Assembly: GCA_902141825.1 (NCBI GenBank)
Contig: CABFPG010000003.1
Span: 434,001-498,000 of the forward strand
From: Thalassocella blandensis
GTDB taxonomy: Bacteria; Pseudomonadota; Gammaproteobacteria; Pseudomonadales; Cellvibrionaceae
DNA: 64,000 nucleotides
Direction: 5' to 3'
Of this stretch, positions 18,422 through 27,170 are shown piece after piece. Numbering within the stretch: the first letter of the stretch is position 1; every line of letters begins with the position of its first letter. The notes under the pieces are model-generated. The model was given only the letters and a program-made list of their open reading frames with translations, had not been told where the DNA came from and did not search any database. The position numbers were made by a program, and so were the translations under genes.

Positions 18422-19072
18422 TTATACTCCCGGCTTATCGCCCCACAAGAGCTTGTGAAGCTGCATTTGAAATCGCACGTTTAATTTGTCTCGCAAAATC
18501 CAATCAGCCAAATCAGCAGGCTCCACCTGACCAAAACAGGGAGAAAACAATACATCAGAAACCTTGTCGATCAACTGGTGCTCGTCTGTTTTAAATCTGG
18601 CCCATTCATAGTCCTGCTCATCACACAGGACAAACTTGACTTGATCAGTTGGCTTCAATTTGGCGATATTACTGTAGAGGTTTCTGTCCATTTCCCCCGA
18701 CCCCGGCGTTTTCAGGTCCATAACGACGCTGACACGATTATCGACCGCCCCAATATCCATAGCACCACTGGTTTCAATGGAAACGTCAAACCCTGCGTCA
18801 CACAAGGCTGTGAGCAGCGGCAGGCAATTCGGTTGCGCCAACGGCTCACCGCCAGTAACACACACAAGCTTTGCGCCGAAATCCTCCACCACTTGCAATA
18901 TTTCGGTGAGCGACTGACGCTGTCCACCATAAAACGCATACTCTGAGTCGCAATAGCCACAACGCAATGGACAGCCCGTCAGCCGCACAAACGTCGTAGG
19001 GCGCCCCACAGAGCGAGCCTCGCCTTGCAGGGAGCAAAAAATTTCGGTAATTCGCAGGCTGTTTTCAGACAT
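18422..19072 (-). CDS. queE: 7-carboxy-7-deazaguanine synthase (radical SAM)
   Basis: QueE converts 6-carboxytetrahydropterin to 7-carboxy-7-deazaguanine using a [4Fe-4S] cluster and S-adenosylmethionine. In 216 residues I see the cluster motif GCPLRCGYCDSEYAF (CxxxCxxC), the substrate contact region EIFCSLQGEARSVG at the start, and the SAM-binding CVTGGEPLAQ. It forms a two-gene unit with queC. queD is not in the window. Confidence 0.95.
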   Translation of the reverse strand: MSENSLRITEIFCSLQGEARSVGRPTTFVRLTGCPLRCGYCDSEYAFYGGQRQSLTEILQVVEDFGAKLVCVTGGEPLAQPNCLPLLTALCDAGFDVSIETSGAMDIGAVDNRVSVVMDLKTPGSGEMDRNLYSNIAKLKPTDQVKFVLCDEQDYEWARFKTDEHQLIDKVSDVLFSPCFGQVEPADLADWILRDKLNVRFQMQLHKLLWGDKPGV

Positions 19073-19183
19073 GTTAAGGGGTTATGAACGATGCTTGGAT
19101 CAAAAAGCGGGCAATTCTACACAAATGCATGCCTTCCGGCGAGCCTTTAGACTCCCCGAAAGGTAATTTATCTACACTTGGAA

Positions 19184-19942
19184 CTAGAAATTTCTGTCGA
19201 GGTAATCTTTGGCAAGTTGCGCAGCATTGGAGTTTGTCGCGATCACTTGCTGCAAGAGTGTTTTAGCTGCGGCGTTATTTCCCTGCATATGGTACACCTT
19301 TGCCAGCTTAAACTGCGCGTCAGGTGCCTTGCTGTGCTTAGGCGAATCACGTAAAAGCTGCTCAAACCACTGTGCGGCGGAACTTAAATCATTTTTTACC
19401 AAATATATCTCACCCAACCAGTACTGAGCATTTGCTGAGTAGCGACCATCGGGATAATCCTGTAAATGCTGCTTTAGGGCAGCAATTGCCGCATCGTGCT
19501 TTTGCTCTTTTAGCAACAAATTAATCGCCTGCTTGTAGCTTTTCAGCTCTTCCGCAGAGGAAGCGGCCGATACAGGTTTAACATCATTGCTGGAACTGCT
19601 CGTCGGTGCGGCAGCAGAGGTAGTACTGCTCTCAGAATTACCGCCCGCAGCACTTATTCGTCGGTCAAGATCAAGATAATCATCTAGACGTTGCTGCTTG
19701 AGCTTTTTGATTTGGTGGTTTTGCTCTTCAACCATGCCTCGCAGCTGCTGAACTTCCTGCTGAAGCACCTGAAACTGATAATACAGCTCAGCCACATTCG
19801 CACCGCCGGAATCTGCGGTGGTACTCTTTTGGGTGGGAGCATTTGCAGAAGAAATAGGTCGATCGACGATTTCTACTTGCGCTGAAACAGAAAACGCCGC
19901 TACCCCGAGGGTAGCGGCGATTAGAACTTTGTACATCATCAT
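19184..19942 (-). CDS. cpoB: Cell division coordinator CpoB (Tol-Pal protein YbgF)
   Basis: A periplasmic protein of 252 residues that links the Tol-Pal machine to peptidoglycan synthesis by PBP1B. A signal peptide ends around FSVSA-QVE (residue ~22). Residues ~45-95 form a trimerising coiled coil (YYQFQVLQQEVQQLRGM), followed by a Ser/Thr/Ala-rich linker and a C-terminal tetratricopeptide domain (YSANAQYWLGEIY, APDAQFKLAKVYHMQG). It follows pal by 10 bp as in other gammaproteobacteria. Confidence 0.94.
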   Translation of the reverse strand: MMMYKVLIAATLGVAAFSVSAQVEIVDRPISSANAPTQKSTTADSGGANVAELYYQFQVLQQEVQQLRGMVEEQNHQIKKLKQQRLDDYLDLDRRISAAGGNSESSTTSAAAPTSSSSNDVKPVSAASSAEELKSYKQAINLLLKEQKHDAAIAALKQHLQDYPDGRYSANAQYWLGEIYLVKNDLSSAAQWFEQLLRDSPKHSKAPDAQFKLAKVYHMQGNNAAAKTLLQQVIATNSNAAQLAKDYLDRNF

Positions 19943-19952
19943 TTAGAGATAA

Positions 19953-20426
19953 TTACTTTAACTCTACGCGACGGTTTTGAGACCATGCTGATTCGTAGCT
20001 ACCGAATGCGGCTGGTTGCTCTTCACCGTAGCTGATAGTTTCAATTAAAGAACTATCAACACCTTGAAGCACCAGGTAATCACGAGCAGCATTTGCACGA
20101 CGCTCACCTAGAGCCATGTTGTATTCACGGCTGCCGCGCTCATCGGCGTGACCTTCCAAACGAATTGAGCGTGGCTCGTCTTTCAATACTTCAGCGTGAA
20201 CAGACAAAGCAGAACGCGCTTCAGAAGTTAAGATCGCTGAGTCAAACTCAAAGTAGAACACTGAAGAAACACCTTCTAATGGATCTTCAACTACTTCTGG
20301 AGTTGGGGTGGGTACTGGGGTTGGCACAGGCGTTGGAGTTGGCTCCACTTCAGGATTTGAAGAACACGCTGCCAAGAAGCCCACAATAGCAAAAAGAGAT
20401 AAAAATAGTTTGATGCTTTTAATCAT
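19953..20426 (-). CDS. pal: Peptidoglycan-associated lipoprotein Pal
   Basis: Outer-membrane lipoprotein that binds peptidoglycan and TolB. The lipobox is LAAC with Cys21. The OmpA-like domain (residues ~55-157) contains FEFDSAIL, LEGHADERGSREYN and GERRANAARDYL, the peptidoglycan-binding core. Between the lipid anchor and this domain is a Pro/Thr/Val linker of about 20 residues (PTPTPVPTPVPTPTP), which is unusual for Pal and resembles the linkers of secreted enzymes elsewhere in this window. The length of 157 is otherwise normal. Confidence 0.96.
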   Translation of the reverse strand: MIKSIKLFLSLFAIVGFLAACSSNPEVEPTPTPVPTPVPTPTPEVVEDPLEGVSSVFYFEFDSAILTSEARSALSVHAEVLKDEPRSIRLEGHADERGSREYNMALGERRANAARDYLVLQGVDSSLIETISYGEEQPAAFGSYESAWSQNRRVELK

Positions 20427-20482
20427 TGTTTTACTCCTAAGTTAAAAAAATTGTACCGAAAACCTACTTTTTTTTGGTTAAT

Positions 20483-21808
20483 TTATTCTTGATTAATGAA
20501 CGGAGACCATGCAGGTTCACGTACATCACCTTGCTTTGAAGGCAGTCTAAACTTTACCCCCGCATCCATCGAAACCGCCGCCAGTACTCCCTTATTATTG
20601 TGCTGAGTTGCATACAGCAGCATGGCGCCATTAGGCGCTATGCTTGGGGATTCGTCAAGCCATGTCTCTGTCAATATTCGCATGTCTCCAGACTTAATAT
20701 CCTGCCACGCGATATGAAAGATCCCATCCTCTCGGTGTACCATGACAAGACTTTTTCCATCTGGTGAAACTCTTGGGCGCGCATTATAGTCACCTTCAAA
20801 GGTTAAGCGCTCAATACGTCCCGAAGCAAGCGTGACTTGGTATATTTGTGGGCTACCTCCACGATTTGACGTGAAAATAATCCCCTTTCCATCACTTGTC
20901 CAGTTTGGTTCCGTGTCAATGGAAGAACCGCGCGTCACCTGAGTCAGTCTGCGTGACACAATATCCAATATATAAATATTGGGTGCACCATCTTTCGACA
21001 GAACTATGGCTAATTTGGAATCATCCGGTGAAAATGCCGGCGCTCCGTTTAAGCCTCTGTAGTTTGTAACTTGTTGACGAGAACCTGTGACGATGTTTTG
21101 AACAAAGATTGCCGGTCTCGAAGTTTCAAACGATACATAAGCTACATATTGTAAATCATTAGACCATGTGGGAGAAAGCAATGGCTCACTGGATGCAAAT
21201 AATATTTGCGCTCTTGCACCATCTGCGTCTGCTTTTACCAAACGATATCGTTTTGCTCCGCGTTTTAAGTCTTCAATGTATAGTATCTTAGTGGAAAATG
21301 CACCGCGTATACCGGTGATCGCCTCATAAACTTCATCACTCACCACATGAGCGATATCACGAATGGCATTGCCGCCACCTCGTGTAATTTTGCGAAATAC
21401 TTTTCGCTGGGTAATGACATCATAAAGTTCATACGTCAGTTCAAAACCCGCCCCCGCTTCCGCAGGCGCTCTTGTCAATTCACCAATGACCAAAAAATTT
21501 ACGCCGATAATCCGCCAGTCACGATAAGAAATATCCTGTTCTTTGCTCGGCAATGACAGCATATCCGCTCGCGGTATGGGACGAAACAGACCGCTGCGCT
21601 GCAGGTCCGCGGACACAATAGACGCTATCTCTTCCGCCTCTTTCCCCAGCATTCCACCAAAAGGCACAATGGCGATAGGTGTCGGGTTCTGAACCCCCTG
21701 AGTAATTTCGATCGCCAGTTCAGCTTGTGAAGAAAGTGAATAACAGGCAAGCGTAAGTATGATTAATAATTTGGAAATCAAGCCTGCTGGGTTAATTTTT
21801 TTCATCAT
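20483..21808 (-). CDS. tolB: Tol-Pal system beta-propeller protein TolB
   Basis: Periplasmic protein that binds Pal and is released through TolA. It shows the N-terminal alpha/beta domain ([17 protein letters not shown]) and a six-bladed propeller with repeated [29 protein letters not shown] and [15 protein letters not shown] blades. I chose the ATG at 21808 because the signal peptide MMKKINPAG...SLSSQA starts there, with AAAGG just upstream. The frame is open to a GTG at 21856 that overlaps the tolA stop and has AGGA upstream; that longer start would add 16 residues. Confidence 0.94.
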   Translation of the reverse strand: MMKKINPAGLISKLLIILTLACYSLSSQAELAIEITQGVQNPTPIAIVPFGGMLGKEAEEIASIVSADLQRSGLFRPIPRADMLSLPSKEQDISYRDWRIIGVNFLVIGELTRAPAEAGAGFELTYELYDVITQRKVFRKITRGGGNAIRDIAHVVSDEVYEAITGIRGAFSTKILYIEDLKRGAKRYRLVKADADGARAQILFASSEPLLSPTWSNDLQYVAYVSFETSRPAIFVQNIVTGSRQQVTNYRGLNGAPAFSPDDSKLAIVLSKDGAPNIYILDIVSRRLTQVTRGSSIDTEPNWTSDGKGIIFTSNRGGSPQIYQVTLASGRIERLTFEGDYNARPRVSPDGKSLVMVHREDGIFHIAWQDIKSGDMRILTETWLDESPSIAPNGAMLLYATQHNNKGVLAAVSMDAGVKFRLPSKQGDVREPAWSPFINQE

Positions 21809-21852
21809 GCCTTTATTCGCGACTAACCATGAATTTGCCAATACTCTTACAC

Positions 21853-22611
21853 TCACAATCGCAGATCCTGTGGATTAAAAATAAATTTAAATTTACGGAA
21901 GTTTCGCTCAAACACTTCCGGCGACATTTCTTTTATCTCAGGAAATACTTCAACCTTTTTCACCGCCTGCACTGCTGAGCGGTCAAACGCGGCGTTGCCA
22001 CTACTTTCAATCACGTCGGCACTCACCACACGCCCGGTCGGCACTAACTGAATACGCAGCGTACACCGCATTCCAGTTCTCGCAGAGGGTGGCTGATTCC
22101 AGTTTTGCTCCACGCGCTGCTGTATTTTAGAGATATAAGATTGCGCTTCTGTGGCATAGATCTCTTCCATCAACATGCCTTCTTCCGCTTTTAGCGCCTC
22201 TTCAAACTCCTGCTGCAAACGCTGTTTATTCTTGCGCTGCTTTTCCAGCTCCTGCTCCTGAGCCAACCGTTTTTTCTCTTGTTCCTGCTGACGCTTTTCT
22301 TCTTCGCGTTTGGCTTTTGCTTCACGCTCTCGTTTGATTTGCGCCTGCCGTTTTTGTTCGGCTTCTTTTTTCAAGCGCTCCTGTTCCCGTCGCTTGGCTG
22401 CCAGATCAATTTTCTTGGGCTGTTTAGCGGCCGCCTTTTTGGTTGTCTGCTCTTTCAATTTGACAAGCTTGGCTTCCACAAACTTTGGTGTTTCCCGCTT
22501 AACCGGCTTTTTTTCCGATTCCCAGCTAACAAACAACGCACCGAACAGCAGGCCGTGAAGCGCCAGGCTCACAGAAATAGGTACAATGGAATCACGCAGA
22601 AACGATATCAT
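21853..22611 (-). CDS. tolA: TolA, membrane-spanning Tol-Pal protein
   Basis: TolA couples the TolQR motor in the inner membrane to TolB and Pal. The 252-residue protein has one N-terminal membrane helix ([19 protein letters not shown]), a long charged helix of Lys/Glu/Gln/Arg at about residues 55-150, and the C-terminal domain III ([31 protein letters not shown]). The helical domain is much shorter than in E. coli (421 residues), similar to short TolA versions. It overlaps tolR by 4 bp. Confidence 0.94.
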   Translation of the reverse strand: MISFLRDSIVPISVSLALHGLLFGALFVSWESEKKPVKRETPKFVEAKLVKLKEQTTKKAAAKQPKKIDLAAKRREQERLKKEAEQKRQAQIKREREAKAKREEEKRQQEQEKKRLAQEQELEKQRKNKQRLQQEFEEALKAEEGMLMEEIYATEAQSYISKIQQRVEQNWNQPPSARTGMRCTLRIQLVPTGRVVSADVIESSGNAAFDRSAVQAVKKVEVFPEIKEMSPEVFERNFRKFKFIFNPQDLRL

Positions 22612-23030
22612 AATTGATTCGGAGGATCAGTCACCAGACCAACAGACGGCGCACCCGCTTTTTGCAATTCACTCATCAGGTTAACGACGAGGCCGTATTC
22701 TACTTTAGTATCCCCCCACACTAAAACAGGGGTATTGGGTTTTTGTCGTAAAACTTTTGCGACTGTATCGGTAATTTGCTCCAAAGGTTTCGCTGTCTCC
22801 TGCTCTTTTCCAAGATTAAGGTAAAAGCTGCCATCACTTTTTATCGAGACAATCACCGGTTCATCCTCTTTATTATCCAGAGGAACAGAATTCGCCTGAG
22901 GTAACTCCACCTTTACACCCTGCATGAGCAATGGCGCAGTTACCATAAAAATCACTAATAACACGAGCATCACGTCGATGTAAGGTACGACATTAATCTC
23001 GGCCATTGGTTTACGTTTTTTAGTCGCCAT
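22608..23030 (-). CDS. tolR: TolR, ExbD-family proton motor subunit
   Basis: A 140-residue inner-membrane protein with one membrane helix holding the essential aspartate in VVPYIDVMLVLLVIFMV, and a periplasmic domain (VSIKSDGSFYLNLGK, VLVWGDTKVEYG). TolR works with TolQ as a proton-driven motor. It ends over the start of tolA by 4 bp. Length and motifs are normal. Confidence 0.96.
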   Translation of the reverse strand: MATKKRKPMAEINVVPYIDVMLVLLVIFMVTAPLLMQGVKVELPQANSVPLDNKEDEPVIVSIKSDGSFYLNLGKEQETAKPLEQITDTVAKVLRQKPNTPVLVWGDTKVEYGLVVNLMSELQKAGAPSVGLVTDPPNQL

Positions 23031-23080
23031 GATTGACTTCCTGATTTCTGCTTCGTTTCGCCCGGTTTAGTATAAGAGCA

Positions 23081-23761
23081 CTACTTAGAGTGAACCTGAC
23101 GATGCAAAATTGATGAGAACTCTTCAGAAAACGTCTCGTAACCACTTACCAGAGATTCGGCTCTTGCGGCAAAACGGTTGTAAGCCAATACAGCAGGAAT
23201 CGCAGCAAACAGCCCCATTGCCGTCGCGACCAGCGCCTCGGAAATACCCGGAGCAACCGTCGCCAGAGTCGCTTGAGTCTGATTTGCCAGACCGCGAAAC
23301 GAGTTCATAATCCCCCACACAGTACCGAACAGGCCGATGTAAGGACTTACCGACGCAACACTGGCGAGAAATGGCAGGTTTGCTTCCAGCTTTTCCTGTT
23401 CCCGTGCCAGTGCAACCCGCATGGCTCGTTGCACCCCCTCCATGATGGCATCAGGCTCGGTGCCGCTTTGTTGCCGCAGACGTGAAAACTCTTTAAACCC
23501 TGCACGAAATATATTTTCTACACCCTCTATACCTTCTACACGCGCATTGCTTTGACGATAAAGCTGGGTCAAGTCTCCACCGGACCAAAAGGTTTTTTCA
23601 AACGAGCGGAAGGCATTTTTCGCCCGCATCTGGTAAATACCGCGTTGCACGATCATGATCCAGGAAACAATTGAAGCCATAACCAATAAAGCCATAACCA
23701 ACTGCACCAGCAGACTGGCGTTACTAATCAGATGTAACAGTGAAATAGGTTCCTGGTTCAT
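23081..23761 (-). CDS. tolQ: TolQ, ExbB-family proton motor subunit
   Basis: A 226-residue inner-membrane protein with three membrane helices: one near the N terminus (LVQLVMALLVMASIVSWIMIV) and two around residues 130-195 (SVSPYIGLFGTVWGIMNSF, ALVATAMGLFAAIPAVLAYN). These are the conserved ExbB/TolQ helices that form the proton path. It is the first gene of the tolQRAB-pal-cpoB operon. Confidence 0.97.
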   Translation of the reverse strand: MNQEPISLLHLISNASLLVQLVMALLVMASIVSWIMIVQRGIYQMRAKNAFRSFEKTFWSGGDLTQLYRQSNARVEGIEGVENIFRAGFKEFSRLRQQSGTEPDAIMEGVQRAMRVALAREQEKLEANLPFLASVASVSPYIGLFGTVWGIMNSFRGLANQTQATLATVAPGISEALVATAMGLFAAIPAVLAYNRFAARAESLVSGYETFSEEFSSILHRQVHSK

Positions 23762-24217
23762 GCAAGAATACCCTCTAAAAACTTTGCAATGGTCAATGAA
23801 TAAATACGTTGGTTTCTTTTAATGACTTTAATAAAAATGTCTTAAATAAAAATATCTTATACAAATATGGGGCTGTATTAAGGCCCCATTTGATCAAAAT
23901 CGAGTTTGTTAAAACTTGTAATATATTGACAGTGTTAACAATTTGCTCACGCCCAGTGTTTGCAGAAACTCAGCAAAACTGGCGTTTTATGCCTACTTTT
24001 TAAGCTTCTTCAGTCTTGCTACTGTGTCAGACTGGCAACTTCCTACTAATGTACACGGTTCTAATAAAACTACCAGAGTGTCTGACACTCGGAATTAAAA
24101 TTTATTAACCGCGCCCCACTCGGATAAGATGCGGCCTCCACCCCAACGATGGCTGGCAGCGATCATAGTTTAACTTAAGCTATTACGTTATAAGCAGGTA
24201 TTTCTTGCCGTAACATA
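23762..24217. other. Gap between ybgC and tolQ without a gene
   Basis: 456 bp, AT-rich near tolQ. ybgC and tolQ are usually only a few bases apart, so this is an enlarged spacer. It holds a small inverted repeat (GAGTGTCTGACACTC near 24076-24090) and presumably the tolQ promoter. An open frame on the plus strand at 23809-24003 has no coding character. Confidence 0.6.
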
Positions 24218-24622
24218 TTAGCTATCCAGCAATTTCACCACGCGCGGTGGTAATACCGCGGGTCTCATCGTGTCTCTTTTCACGCAGGCTATTTTAATTT
24301 CCGCGGTTGTAAGACATTCCTCTCCGCGAAAAATTCGCTGATCAAACACTATATAGGTGCGAGCAACTTTTACAATGTCAGCGCTTACTTGCAGTTCATC
24401 GTCCAATCTAGCCGATTGTCGGTAGTTTATATTAGCGGAAGCCACGACCAATAACAGTCCCTCTTCCATCACCGCGGGTTTTAAAAACCCTTTGTCACGC
24501 AACAACTCTGTCCGCGCGCGCTCCATATATTTTAAATAATTCACATAATAGACGATACCGCCAGCGTCGGTATCTTCAATATATATTCGCACCGGAATAG
24601 AAAAATCACTAGAGAAAGACAT
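24218..24622 (-). CDS. ybgC: Tol-Pal-associated acyl-CoA thioesterase YbgC
   Basis: A hotdog-fold thioesterase of 134 residues. The 4-hydroxybenzoyl-CoA-thioesterase signature is visible: IEDTDAGGIVYYVNYLKYMERAR, of which the aspartate in DTDAGG is the catalytic residue. YbgC homologues hydrolyse acyl-CoA or acyl-ACP and act near phospholipid synthesis enzymes. It lies 17 bp after ruvB and, unlike in most relatives, 456 bp before tolQ. Confidence 0.94.
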   Translation of the reverse strand: MSFSSDFSIPVRIYIEDTDAGGIVYYVNYLKYMERARTELLRDKGFLKPAVMEEGLLLVVASANINYRQSARLDDELQVSADIVKVARTYIVFDQRIFRGEECLTTAEIKIACVKRDTMRPAVLPPRVVKLLDS

Positions 24623-24639
24623 GATGAATTAAAAAACCG

Positions 24640-25737
24640 TTAAATCCCAGGGAGGTTATCTTGACGTAGAGTATTTGGCATAGACAAACCAAAATGCGTG
24701 TAAGCTAATTGCGTGGCCATTCTGCCACGCGGGGTTCGAATCAGAAAGCCCTGCTGAATTAAATAGGGCTCGAGCACATCTTCAATCGTATCCCGCTCTT
24801 CACTAATTGCGGCAGCCAGACTGTCGACACCCACAGGCCCGCCACCAAACTTTTCAATCAGCGTTAAGAGCAGTCGCCTGTCCATATGGTCAAAACCAAA
24901 GTTATCGACATTCAGCATGTTTAAGGCCAGATCCGCAATCTCTTCGGTAACAACGCCATCTGCTTTCACTTCGGCGTAATCCCGCACACGACGCAACAAC
25001 CGGTTGGCAATTCGCGGTGTGCCTCGTGAGCGCTTGGCCACTTCATGGGCGCCGCCATCCTCGATTGCCACGCCCATCAGGTTTGCCGCACGACTGACAA
25101 TATGACTAAGGTCCGCCACAGAATAAAATTCCAGGCGCTGCACAATCCCGAAGCGATCTCTCAATGGTGAAGTTAACAGGCCCGCGCGCGTGGTTGCCCC
25201 CACCAAGGTAAATGGCGGCAAATCCAGTTTGATCGATCGGGCAGCCGGACCTTCGCCAATCATAATATCCAACTGGAAATCTTCCATCGCCGGATACAAC
25301 ACTTCTTCAACCACTGGGCTTAAACGATGGATCTCGTCAATAAACAAGACATCACCAGGGGAAAGATTGGTCATTAGCGCCGCGATATCACCCGCCTTCT
25401 CCAATACCGGACCGGAGGTCGTTTTAAGATCCACCTCCATTTCGGTGGCAATAATATTGGCGAGTGTGGTTTTCCCAAGACCGGGAGGGCCAAACACGAG
25501 CGTATGGTCCAGCGCTTCATTACGCTTTTTAGCGGCCCCAATAAAAATTTCCATTTGCTCGCGCACTGCGGGCTGTCCAATATAGTCCTGCAGACGCTTG
25601 GGTCGCACGGCACGATCAAGCTGCTCTTCGCGAGGTTGCGCCTGGGCATTCACAATTCGATCTTCTTCTATCACCGTGCTTTCTCTTTCTGCATTCTCGT
25701 TGCGCTTAATCTCAAATTTGCCTTGCCGAGCATTCAA
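24640..25737 (-). CDS. ruvB: Holliday junction branch-migration ATPase RuvB
   Basis: RuvB is the hexameric AAA+ motor that moves Holliday junctions with RuvA. I see Walker [10 protein letters not shown], Walker B DEIHRL, sensor GATTRAGLL, the arginine finger region SPLRDRFG and the C-terminal winged helix ([19 protein letters not shown]). At 365 residues it is about 28 longer than E. coli RuvB; the excess is N-terminal ([14 protein letters not shown]). An in-frame GTG at 25674 (VIEEDRIV) would give a product of usual length and may be the real start. Confidence 0.96.
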   Translation of the reverse strand: MNARQGKFEIKRNENAERESTVIEEDRIVNAQAQPREEQLDRAVRPKRLQDYIGQPAVREQMEIFIGAAKKRNEALDHTLVFGPPGLGKTTLANIIATEMEVDLKTTSGPVLEKAGDIAALMTNLSPGDVLFIDEIHRLSPVVEEVLYPAMEDFQLDIMIGEGPAARSIKLDLPPFTLVGATTRAGLLTSPLRDRFGIVQRLEFYSVADLSHIVSRAANLMGVAIEDGGAHEVAKRSRGTPRIANRLLRRVRDYAEVKADGVVTEEIADLALNMLNVDNFGFDHMDRRLLLTLIEKFGGGPVGVDSLAAAISEERDTIEDVLEPYLIQQGFLIRTPRGRMATQLAYTHFGLSMPNTLRQDNLPGI

Positions 25738-25889
25738 TGAATGTTCGACGTCTTAGACTTGTGCGGTGCTTAGTTTACAACCTGTTTACAGTCTCTTTGT
25801 GTCCTGTAGATCTGAGCACTCAGATCTGCCTCGAACACTAAGAATTACTTTACAAGGTAGTCGTTAAAGGAGCACAGCAGGTTTCCGCT
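25738..25889. other. Spacer between ruvA and ruvB
   Basis: 152 bp with the inverted repeat AGATCTGAGCACTCAGATCT (25808-25827). This could attenuate or pause transcription between ruvA and ruvB; no T-run follows directly. Confidence 0.5.
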
Positions 25890-26516
25890 TTACGCGGGCA
25901 GCATGCTTTTCAGCGCTGCGCGAATCAACTCTTCACTGCGGGTAATGTCTTCATTCATTGCCGCTGATACCGCTTTGGCCGCTTCTGTTGGTTTGTAACC
26001 TAAAGCGATGAGTGCACTCTCCGCCTCTTGAATAATCTGATTTCCGGTCACCGCAGACGGACCGCTGTCATCCAGCGTAATCACGTCACCTTCCACACTG
26101 GCTCGAGGGACATTCCAGTCTTTGAGTTTATCACGCATTTCTATCATTAAACGTTCTGCTGTCTTTTTCCCCACCCCCGGGACTTTTACCAATGCGGTGA
26201 TATTGTCATCCATTACGCAACGTACAAAATCATTAGACTCCATCGACATGATTCCAATTGCCATTTTGGGTCCCACCCCATTGACCTTGATCAACAGGCG
26301 AAACAATTGACGATCTTGCGAGGAGACAAACCCATACAGCTGTTGAGACACCTCACTTACAGCAAAATGCGTGTGCAATACCACCTCACCGCCAACTTCC
26401 GGCAAGCGATAAAAAGTTGTCATGGGAGCCTGCACTTCATACCCGACACCATGGACATCGATCAATAAATAAGGGGCTTGTTTTTCCAATACTTTGCCGA
26501 ACAGTCGACCTATCAT
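25890..26516 (-). CDS. ruvA: Holliday junction DNA-binding protein RuvA
   Basis: RuvA tetramers bind the four-way junction and load RuvB. The protein has the N-terminal OB domain (MIGRLFGKVLEKQAPYLLID), the helix-hairpin-helix pair (FRLLIKVNGVGPKMAIGI and LVKVPGVGKKTAERLMIEM), and the C-terminal RuvB-binding domain (EAESALIALGYKPTEAAKAV). The ATG at 26516 is chosen because GGGAG lies 5 nt upstream and homologues start MIGRL; this gives 208 residues. The gene follows ruvC by 12 bp. Confidence 0.96.
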   Translation of the reverse strand: MIGRLFGKVLEKQAPYLLIDVHGVGYEVQAPMTTFYRLPEVGGEVVLHTHFAVSEVSQQLYGFVSSQDRQLFRLLIKVNGVGPKMAIGIMSMESNDFVRCVMDDNITALVKVPGVGKKTAERLMIEMRDKLKDWNVPRASVEGDVITLDDSGPSAVTGNQIIQEAESALIALGYKPTEAAKAVSAAMNEDITRSEELIRAALKSMLPA

Positions 26517-26528
26517 ATTTACTCCCAA

Positions 26529-27050
26529 TTACACCAGGCGACCGCGACGAAAATGTCTGGCGCTCGCCGTACGAATTAAATGTTGTTGGGTATTGGCGTG
26601 GCAGAGCGCCACCGCCAGTGCATCGGCAGCATCTTCCTGCGGCGACATGGAAAGGCTCAATAATGACTTGACCATATGCTGAACCTGCAGCTTATCGGCC
26701 GCACCGGTACCAACAACAGACTGTTTGACTTTACGCGCCTCGTATTCCGACACCGGCAAATCGTGATGCACAGCAGCGACTATTGCCGCGCCGCGCGCCT
26801 GCCCCAGTTTCAGTGCAGAACCCGCACTTTTCGCCATAAACACGTTTTCAATGGCAAATTCCTGAGGCATATGAAGGTTGATGATGTCGGACACCGAAGA
26901 GAATATGGTCTTGAGACGCTCCGCAAGACTGTGCGCATTGTCCATGCGAATAACACCGCTGGCAATATATTCCACCTTTCCGGAGACACTGCTAATAACG
27001 CCAAAACCCGTCTTTCGCGAGCCAGGATCAATACCGAGAATTATGGGCAT
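26529..27050 (-). CDS. ruvC: Holliday junction resolvase RuvC
   Basis: RuvC cuts Holliday junctions symmetrically. The 173-residue protein shows the catalytic acidic residues in [12 protein letters not shown] (Asp7), FAIENVFM (Glu), and the C-terminal [14 protein letters not shown] (two Asp). Length and motif spacing are typical. First gene of ruvC-ruvA-ruvB-ybgC. Confidence 0.97.
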   Translation of the reverse strand: MPIILGIDPGSRKTGFGVISSVSGKVEYIASGVIRMDNAHSLAERLKTIFSSVSDIINLHMPQEFAIENVFMAKSAGSALKLGQARGAAIVAAVHHDLPVSEYEARKVKQSVVGTGAADKLQVQHMVKSLLSLSMSPQEDAADALAVALCHANTQQHLIRTASARHFRRGRLV

Positions 27051-27134
27051 ATATCTGGTTATTTATTCAGTACTTTAAAAGGAGAAGTGTTTCAGGAAGG
27101 CGGGCATTAGTCAAGACTTGCCCCATATTTGACA

Positions 27135-27160
27135 GTCTCCCGGAAAAATTGCCGGGAGAC
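27135..27160 (-). terminator. Hairpin behind the M48 peptidase gene
   Basis: GTCTCCCGG (27135-27143) pairs with CCGGGAGAC (27152-27160) across a 8-nt loop, 11 nt past the stop codon of the peptidase. No long T-run. Confidence 0.6.
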
Positions 27161-27170
27161 ACTATTCCTT

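Noticed and set aside
26676-27110. 144-residue plus-strand ORF opposite ruvC
   Set aside because: Shadow of ruvC, whose catalytic motifs are intact on the minus strand.
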